DNA of 52,863 nt from Planctomycetota bacterium (GTDB lineage Bacteria > Planctomycetota > UBA1135 > GCA-002686595): the NCBI GenBank assembly GCA_016872795.1, contig VGYZ01000018.1, positions 1-52,863 of the forward strand, given 5' to 3'. The translations under genes and the position numbers were made by a program. Below are positions 47,952-52,863 of the stretch, in pieces. Below the pieces are notes generated by a model. The model was not told where the DNA came from. It ran no database searches and saw only the letters and a list, made by a program, of their open reading frames with translations. Every line of letters starts with the position of its first letter. Position 1 is the first letter of the stretch.

Positions 47952-49736
47952 ATGCATCGCACACTCCCCCCCACGCTAGTCGCCGCGCTCGCTCTCTCCG
48001 CGCTCGCTTCCGCCCAGAGCCGCCAGCCGCTCTTCTCGATCGACTGGAAGAGTCCGACGGTCGGACTGCCGGATTCCATGCTCGCTCAACCCATCACCGA
48101 AGGCGACCTGCTGTTCGCCCCGGCCCCGAGCATGTACCCGCAGTTCGGACCTGCGCCGACTCCCTCCGTGCATGTGAAGGCCGGCCCGGGCTTCGTGCCC
48201 GTACCGATGCACCTCGGCCTCGCGCAGCACGCTGCGTGCGTAGGCCACATGGGCGGCACGCCCTGCGGCATCGAACTCGACGCCGTCTGCATGGGCAAAG
48301 CGGAGTTGATCCAGCCCAACCAGCCCATTCGCCACCTCTATTTGTCTGTCGATGCGGACGCCGTCGGAATGATGTTGCCGGCGGCGCCGAGCATCGTCAG
48401 CGAGGCGCCGCTCGGAGAGAGCGCGGCAGACATGTTCGTGAGCTTGGCGCTCGGCCCCGGTCCGCTAGCCCCCTTCGGTACTCCGATGCCCGGCTCGACC
48501 GCGGTGCTCGATGGCAACGGTGTCCAAGGGGCGAGCGCCTTCCGCTACCGCGGCTTGGGTCTGCGCGAGCCGACCTTCCCGGGAGCGGCGCTCCCGACCA
48601 GCGGCGACAACCTCGATGCCCTCGCGAGCTGGCTCCCGTTGGCGCAGAACTGGCCGTTGACGGGCGTGTTCTTCTCGCTCGATGGCGCACTCATCGATCC
48701 GTGGACCGGGATTCCGGGGAGCAATTCGGCCGTGGCTCACGGCTTCGTGGGCGGCGATGTGCTCGTGACGCCGATACCGAACATGCCACCGCTGCTCTAC
48801 GCGCCAGCGAACCAGCTCGGCCTCGACCAATTCGGCCCGAACACCGATGACCTCGATGCGCTGGTGATCTGCGAGAACAATGTCCCCGGTTGGCAGCGCG
48901 CGCTCTCACCCTACGACTGGATTTTCGGCCAAGACCTGCTGCTCTTTTCCGTGCGCCGCGGCTCGGCGGTCATCGGTCGCCCCGACAGCATCTTCGGCCT
49001 CCCGATCAGCGAGGGCGATGTGCTCGTCCCGCCGGTTCCGGGCGGTCTCTCGCCCATGCCGGGCATCTTCATCGCCGCCGAGAACCTCGGCCTCGCGACC
49101 GTTCGACAGGGCATGTTCCTGCGCAATGATGAGCTCGACGCGCTCGAGCTCCCGACCTCACCGTTCTTCGATTGCAATGGAAACGGTGTCGAAGACTCGC
49201 TCGAGATCCGCATCGGCGGTTCGCCCGACCTCAACAACGACGGCATCCCCGACGCCTGCAACCCGCCGATACTCTACGGCAAGTTCTGCTTCTGCCCGGC
49301 GCCGATGGGCCCGTGCGGCAACGACGACGCCAACGCGGGCTGCAAGAACTCGACCGGCGTCGGCGCCACGCTGACCCCGAGCGGCTCGACGAGCGTGGCG
49401 GCCGATGACCTTGTCCTCACCACCGCGCAGATGCCGATCAACAAGCAGCTGTTCCTGATGTTGAGCGGCAACTTCCTCGCCCCCGCCCCGTTCGCGGACG
49501 GCCGCCGCTGCCTCGCCGGTCCGATCTCGCGCTTCGCGCCGAAGAACTCGGGAGCCATCGGCAGCGCGACCTACGGCCCCGGCCTCGCCGCGCTGACGGT
49601 GGCGAGCTTCCCGGCCGTGAACTGGATCGTTCCGGGCGCCGTGCTGGGCTTCCAGAGCTGGTACCGCGACCCGACCGGCCCCTGCGGCAACGGCTCGAAC
49701 CTCTCCAACGCGGTGCGGGCGACCTTCGTGCCCTGA
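47952..49736 (+). CDS. Secreted repeat protein with calcium-type motif and recurrent C-terminal domain
   Basis: A 594-residue exported protein. Signal peptide MHRTLPPTLVAALALSALAS (cleavage near ASA-QS). An internal repeat is visible: FSIDWKSPTVGLPDS then PITEGDLLFAP near residue 30, and FSVRRGSAVIGRPDS then PISEGDVLVPP near 335. Each is followed by a segment with (D/N)xLDAL. DCNGNGVEDSLEI...PDAC at about 407-436 is the dockerin-like loop, and the protein ends SWYRDPTGPCGNGSNLSNAV. It is paralogous to the protein at 51872. No enzyme motif is seen, and a structural or cell-surface role is likely. Start chosen at the signal peptide. Confidence 0.78.
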   Translation: MHRTLPPTLVAALALSALASAQSRQPLFSIDWKSPTVGLPDSMLAQPITEGDLLFAPAPSMYPQFGPAPTPSVHVKAGPGFVPVPMHLGLAQHAACVGHMGGTPCGIELDAVCMGKAELIQPNQPIRHLYLSVDADAVGMMLPAAPSIVSEAPLGESAADMFVSLALGPGPLAPFGTPMPGSTAVLDGNGVQGASAFRYRGLGLREPTFPGAALPTSGDNLDALASWLPLAQNWPLTGVFFSLDGALIDPWTGIPGSNSAVAHGFVGGDVLVTPIPNMPPLLYAPANQLGLDQFGPNTDDLDALVICENNVPGWQRALSPYDWIFGQDLLLFSVRRGSAVIGRPDSIFGLPISEGDVLVPPVPGGLSPMPGIFIAAENLGLATVRQGMFLRNDELDALELPTSPFFDCNGNGVEDSLEIRIGGSPDLNNDGIPDACNPPILYGKFCFCPAPMGPCGNDDANAGCKNSTGVGATLTPSGSTSVAADDLVLTTAQMPINKQLFLMLSGNFLAPAPFADGRRCLAGPISRFAPKNSGAIGSATYGPGLAALTVASFPAVNWIVPGAVLGFQSWYRDPTGPCGNGSNLSNAVRATFVP

Positions 49737-49756
49737 AATAAGTTCTAGCGGCCACT

Positions 49757-49792
49757 GAGCGGGACTTCCGTGTCAGCACGGGGGTCCCGCTC
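49757..49792 (+). terminator. Stem-loop after the 594-aa protein gene
   Basis: Outer stem GAGCGGGAC/GTCCCGCTC with inner CCGTG-TCAG-CACGG. It is a stable two-step hairpin 20 bp after the stop, without a T tract. TGTCAGC inside it and CCTTGG after it loosely resemble the shared promoter element, which may be chance. Confidence 0.55.
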
Positions 49793-49884
49793 GCCTTGGA
49801 GCAAGCTGCACGGCTCGAAGCTGGCAACAGTTTCAGCAGCGACGACTGCGGATCGGGCCCCCGGCGTGGCCGATAGCGGCCTGC

Positions 49885-51618
49885 ATGCGCGTCCTCACCT
49901 ACCCCCCGCTGTTGCCAATCTCGATGTGCCTGTGGATCGCAAGCTGCGCTGCGAAGAACGAGCGCGCGCCCGCCACCGTCCCGCTCGATGTCGCCCCCTA
50001 CGAGGTGGTCGAGCTCGCCCCCGACCCGCTCGCGGTCCCCGACGCCAGCCTGCGGCGGGCCATCGCGGCCTGCGGCCGGCCGTGGAAGGTGCGCCACCGC
50101 CGCACGGGGGCCGAGCTGGTGCTGATCCCGCCCGGCAGCTTCGAGTACGGAGCATCGCCCGGCGACCGCGCTGCCCAAGATGACGAGCGGCCGACCCGCA
50201 CGGTGACGCTCGAGCGCGGCTTCTACCTCGGGCGCTGCGAGCTCACCCAAGGCCAGTGGACGCGCGTCGAGCGCACCAACCCGAGCTCGTTTCGCGGCGA
50301 GGAGAACCTGCCCGTCGAGGGCGTGAGCTGGTCGGACCTGCGTGCGCCCAGGGGCTTCCTCGCGCGGGCGGGCGGCGGCCTGCGCCTGCCGAGCGAAGCC
50401 GAGTGGGAATACGCCGCGCGCGCGAGCAGCACGGCACCGCGCCACGGCAACCTCGACTCGATCGCGTGGCACGCGGACAACTCCGCCTCCCGCACGCACG
50501 GCGTCGGCCAGAAGCAACTCAACGCGCTCGGACTCGCCGACATGCTCGGCAATGTCTCGGAGTGGTGCGAGGACGCCTACGAGTCGGACCCGGGGCACAG
50601 CGGCACGCGCTCGAAGACCCAGCGCACCCTGCGCGGCAGCTCTTGGGCCCAGGAGAGCGAGGGCTGTCGCGTCTCGAATCGCCTGCCGGAATGGGAGGGC
50701 ATGCGCGCGAGCTACAACGGCGTGCGCGTGGCGGCGGATTTCGATGCCGTGCATCTGGGAGGACTGTCGAGCGCGAGCGCGAGCGAGCCGCGCGCTTCCG
50801 CGCCGAAGGCGGAGCCCACGCGCATCGAGGATCCGCGTCTGCCGTGGGCCTCCGTGCTCGAGGTCGCGCCCGATCCGCTCGTGGTGCAGGATCCGCGCTG
50901 GCGCAAGCGCATCGTCGAGAGCGGCTGGCCGTGGCGCGTGCGCCACGACGCCTCGGGGGTCGAGCTGCTGCTCGTGCCCCAAGGCGACTATCGCCGCGGT
51001 GCCTCCCAAGGCGATGTCGACGCCGCCAACGACGAGAAACCGGCGCACCGCGTGCGCCTGACCCAGCCCTTCTATCTCGGGCGGCACGAGGTCACCCAAG
51101 CGCAGTGGGAGCGCGTCATGAGCGCGAATCCGGCCCGTTGCGCCAACGCCGAGCACCCGGTCGAGCGCATCAGTTGGCTCGACGCGCGCGGCCCCGAGGG
51201 TTTCCTCGCGCGCGCCGGAGCCGGACTGCGGTTGCCGACCGAGGCCGAGTGGGAGTATGCGGCGCGCGCCGGCAGCGGCGATCCGCATCATGGACCGATC
51301 AACGAAGTGGCGTGGCACAGGGGCAACGCCGAAGGGAGCACGCACCCCATCGGCACGCGGCGCGCCAACGCGCTCGGCTTCCACGACATGCTCGGCAATG
51401 TGTGGGAGTGGTGCGAGGACTGGTACGGCGAGGTCGAGTACCTGCGGCACATCACCAGCGTGAACGACCCGGCGGGCCCCGAGCGCGGCCACATGCGCGT
51501 GCTGCGGGGCGGCTCGTGGTACTTCGTGGACACCCACTGCCGCACCTCCGTGCGCGTGGCGGTGCGCCCGAGCAACCGCGCCGGCGCTTTCGGCCTGCGG
51601 GTCGCCCTGACGCCCTGA
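49885..51618 (+). CDS. Lipoprotein with two tandem SUMF1/FGE-sulfatase domains
   Basis: A 577-residue protein with lipoprotein signal ending WIAS-C21. Two homologous SUMF1-type domains follow. The first (about 65-290) has GFYLGRCELTQGQWTRVE, GLRLPSEAEWEYAARASS and LGNVSEWCEDAY. The second (about 350-577) has PFYLGRHEVTQAQWERVMSA, GLRLPTEAEWEYAARAGS, LGNVWEWCEDWYG and LRGGSWYF. Each domain is preceded by a similar EVAPDPLVVQD / ELAPDPLAVPD segment, so the whole unit was duplicated. SUMF1 domains include formylglycine-generating enzymes and many binding variants. The true FGE active-site cysteine pair is not evident, so binding or an unrelated activity is possible. Confidence 0.85.
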   Translation: MRVLTYPPLLPISMCLWIASCAAKNERAPATVPLDVAPYEVVELAPDPLAVPDASLRRAIAACGRPWKVRHRRTGAELVLIPPGSFEYGASPGDRAAQDDERPTRTVTLERGFYLGRCELTQGQWTRVERTNPSSFRGEENLPVEGVSWSDLRAPRGFLARAGGGLRLPSEAEWEYAARASSTAPRHGNLDSIAWHADNSASRTHGVGQKQLNALGLADMLGNVSEWCEDAYESDPGHSGTRSKTQRTLRGSSWAQESEGCRVSNRLPEWEGMRASYNGVRVAADFDAVHLGGLSSASASEPRASAPKAEPTRIEDPRLPWASVLEVAPDPLVVQDPRWRKRIVESGWPWRVRHDASGVELLLVPQGDYRRGASQGDVDAANDEKPAHRVRLTQPFYLGRHEVTQAQWERVMSANPARCANAEHPVERISWLDARGPEGFLARAGAGLRLPTEAEWEYAARAGSGDPHHGPINEVAWHRGNAEGSTHPIGTRRANALGFHDMLGNVWEWCEDWYGEVEYLRHITSVNDPAGPERGHMRVLRGGSWYFVDTHCRTSVRVAVRPSNRAGAFGLRVALTP

Positions 51619-51679
51619 GCTCCGCTCGAGCCGCCGCCGCAATGGCCCGCCTCGCGGAGGCCGCGGAACCCGCGCGCAA

Positions 51680-51725
51680 TTTTTTCCGTCTTGTATGTCC
51701 AGCGCGCGGGCCCTTCTGGCACTTG
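51680..51725 (+). promoter_or_regulatory. Shared promoter-like element, copy C
   Basis: TTTTTT (51680-51685), 10 bp, TGTCCAGCGC (51696-51705), then CACTTG at 51720 followed by GAAG. Spacing between the boxes is 24 bp, one more than in copies A and B. The ATG at 51872 is about 145 bp downstream, so this transcript would have a long leader. Confidence 0.6.
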
Positions 51726-51871
51726 GAAGCGCTGGGATCCGCCGTGTTCCAGGCAGCCTGAAGGGGATCCGGTAGGCTGAAGGGGCAGCCGGAACGCCCG
51801 CGGCGATCTCGAACGCGGCACCCAGCGCGGCGACCGCCGACACACGCGGGTCCCAAGCGAAAGACGACGCC

Positions 51872-52863
51872 ATGAGCCACTCCGACCGCCTCACTCGCGA
51901 ACAGCCCGCGCACCTGCGCCGCGTGGCTCTGCGCATGGCCGCCGCGTCGCTGCTCGCCACCTCGGCCTCGGCGCAGCTCCAAGTCCAGTTCTCGATCGAC
52001 TGGAAGAGCCAGAGCGTGTCGCGCCCCGACTCGTCGATCACGCCGCAACCGATCACGGAAGCCGATGTGCTGGAGCCGGGCGCGACCACCACGGGTGCCC
52101 AGCTCGCTCCGCGCATCTTGCTCACCGGCGACCTGCTCTTCCTGCAGGGCTACAGCAACTGCGTCGGCCACACCGGCGGCACCGCGTGCCAGATCGACAT
52201 CGACGCGCTCTCCGGCGGCGACGACGCGCTCTTCCGGCTCAACCAGCCGCGCCGCCCGCGCGTCCTGTTCTCGGTCGACGAATGGGCCTCGGGCCATCCC
52301 GCGACGCCGCAGAATCCGCCGCACGCGAGCGTGCGCAACCAAGGCAACCCGACCGTGCCGCCGCTCGGGCCGGGCGTCTTCGAGGCGTGTGCCGACATCT
52401 ACGGCGACGTGAACCTGCCGAGCCCGCCGCTCGGGCCCAACTTCACGCCGCGCAACAACACGCTCGTCTACGACGGCAACGGCCTGCCGAGCGCGAACTC
52501 GTTCTTCGGCCCGGGCCTCGGCCTGCTCGAGCCGCGCAACACCAACACGCCCTTCCCCTACCCCGGCGACAACCTCGACGCGCTCGAGATCGGCACCGAC
52601 CTCGCGACCGCGCCGCGCGTGTACTTCTCGCTCGACGCGACGTTTCTCGATCGCCTGAACCAAGTCGCGAACTCCGGCTCGGCTGCCGCCAACGGCTTTT
52701 CGAGCGCGGATGTGCTCAAGCGCACCGTCGGTGCGAGCGCCATCGTGCACTTCGCGACGGCTCCGCAGCTCGGTCTCGATCGCTTCGGCGTCGGCACCGA
52801 CGACCTCGATGCGCTCGTGCTCGCGGAGAACGGCGACGGCGTCTACCAGCGCTCGCTCGCGCC
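51872..52863 (+). CDS. Secreted repeat protein, paralogue of the 47952 product (truncated by window edge)
   Basis: Open from the ATG at 51872 to the right edge, at least 330 residues without a stop. The N-terminus has a longer leader (LRRVALRMAAASLLATSASA) cleaved near ASA-QL. The mature protein repeats the features of the 594-aa paralogue: FSIDWKSQSVSRPDS, PITEADVLEPG, YPGDNLDALEIG, RVYFSLDATFLDR and QLGLDRFGVGTDDLDALVLA. No enzymatic motif is visible. The continuation outside the window should show whether it also carries the DCNGNG loop and WYRDP tail. Confidence 0.8.
   Translation, partial: MSHSDRLTREQPAHLRRVALRMAAASLLATSASAQLQVQFSIDWKSQSVSRPDSSITPQPITEADVLEPGATTTGAQLAPRILLTGDLLFLQGYSNCVGHTGGTACQIDIDALSGGDDALFRLNQPRRPRVLFSVDEWASGHPATPQNPPHASVRNQGNPTVPPLGPGVFEACADIYGDVNLPSPPLGPNFTPRNNTLVYDGNGLPSANSFFGPGLGLLEPRNTNTPFPYPGDNLDALEIGTDLATAPRVYFSLDATFLDRLNQVANSGSAAANGFSSADVLKRTVGASAIVHFATAPQLGLDRFGVGTDDLDALVLAENGDGVYQRSLA

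Noticed and set aside
49771..49798. Fourth copy of the shared promoter element upstream of the SUMF1 lipoprotein
   Set aside because: TGTCAGC lacks one C, the box spacing is 22 bp, there is no A/T run, and it lies within a stable hairpin, so I did not list it as a promoter.
51767..51800. Short tandem repeat (CTGAAGGGG...CCGG twice)
   Set aside because: Only two imperfect units of about 17 bp; too short to separate from chance in this sequence.

Overview
The window is high-GC bacterial chromosome that reads as a member of the Planctomycetota, probably one of the deep, poorly characterised lineages. The evidence is a combination of traits: an ECF sigma factor divergent from a Ser/Thr kinase with a WD40-like tail; a giant dehydrogenase/HEAT/NPCBM/cytochrome c protein fused to a 3-keto-disaccharide hydrolase-like domain; a signal peptidase I with a large insert; secreted proteins with DCNGNG...PDEC calcium-type motifs; and a recurrent C-terminal domain ending in a W-F/Y-R-D-P tail. 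This placement is inference from gene content. No 16S gene is present.

Layout. 1-6.3 kb: a truncated membrane protein (minus), a patatin-like lipase, the multidomain dehydrogenase and a small Lys-rich protein. 6.6-8.1 kb: a secreted lamin-tail-like protein followed by an unusual duplicated 3' end (locus 1). 8.2-15.3 kb: ATP-grasp protein, signal peptidase I, lptB, an esterase, etfBA and tRNA-Val. 15.7-19.5 kb (minus strand): sigma factor, ligA, cdd and a DUF669-like gene. 19.7-26 kb: a broken Bax-inhibitor-1-type gene, a secreted subtilase-like protein, a hybrid histidine kinase, an exported Fe-type superoxide dismutase and a membrane dipeptidase. 26.3-28.8 kb: response regulator, groES and groEL. 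29-38.4 kb: two paralogous membrane glycosyltransferase-like proteins flanking a 786-aa secreted protein (locus 2 of the duplicated 3' end) and hrpB. 38.4-41.9 kb: a translationally coupled NHL / YtkA-like / di-haem peroxidase operon. 42-46.3 kb: divergent ECF sigma factor and WD40 kinase. 46.4-52.9 kb: a run of secreted proteins, a cytochrome P450 and a tandem SUMF1-domain lipoprotein, several preceded by a shared promoter-like element.

Two things stand out. First, at two loci 25.6 kb apart the last 22 codons of an exported-protein gene are repeated exactly (88 bp and 67 bp) downstream of a near-identical cassette. The cassette holds a GC hairpin, a strong terminator and a 14-bp inverted repeat whose arms differ between loci by a compensatory base-pair change. 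Each gene's duplicated tail matches its own gene, not the other locus, so either each tail was duplicated in place or the pair is kept identical by conversion. Second, a three-part element (A6/T6, TGTCCAGC, then C-A/C-CTTG at fixed spacing) precedes three secreted-protein genes next to the ECF sigma/kinase pair and may define a small regulon.

Most other content is ordinary housekeeping. No transposase, prophage, CRISPR array, reverse transcriptase or rRNA was seen.
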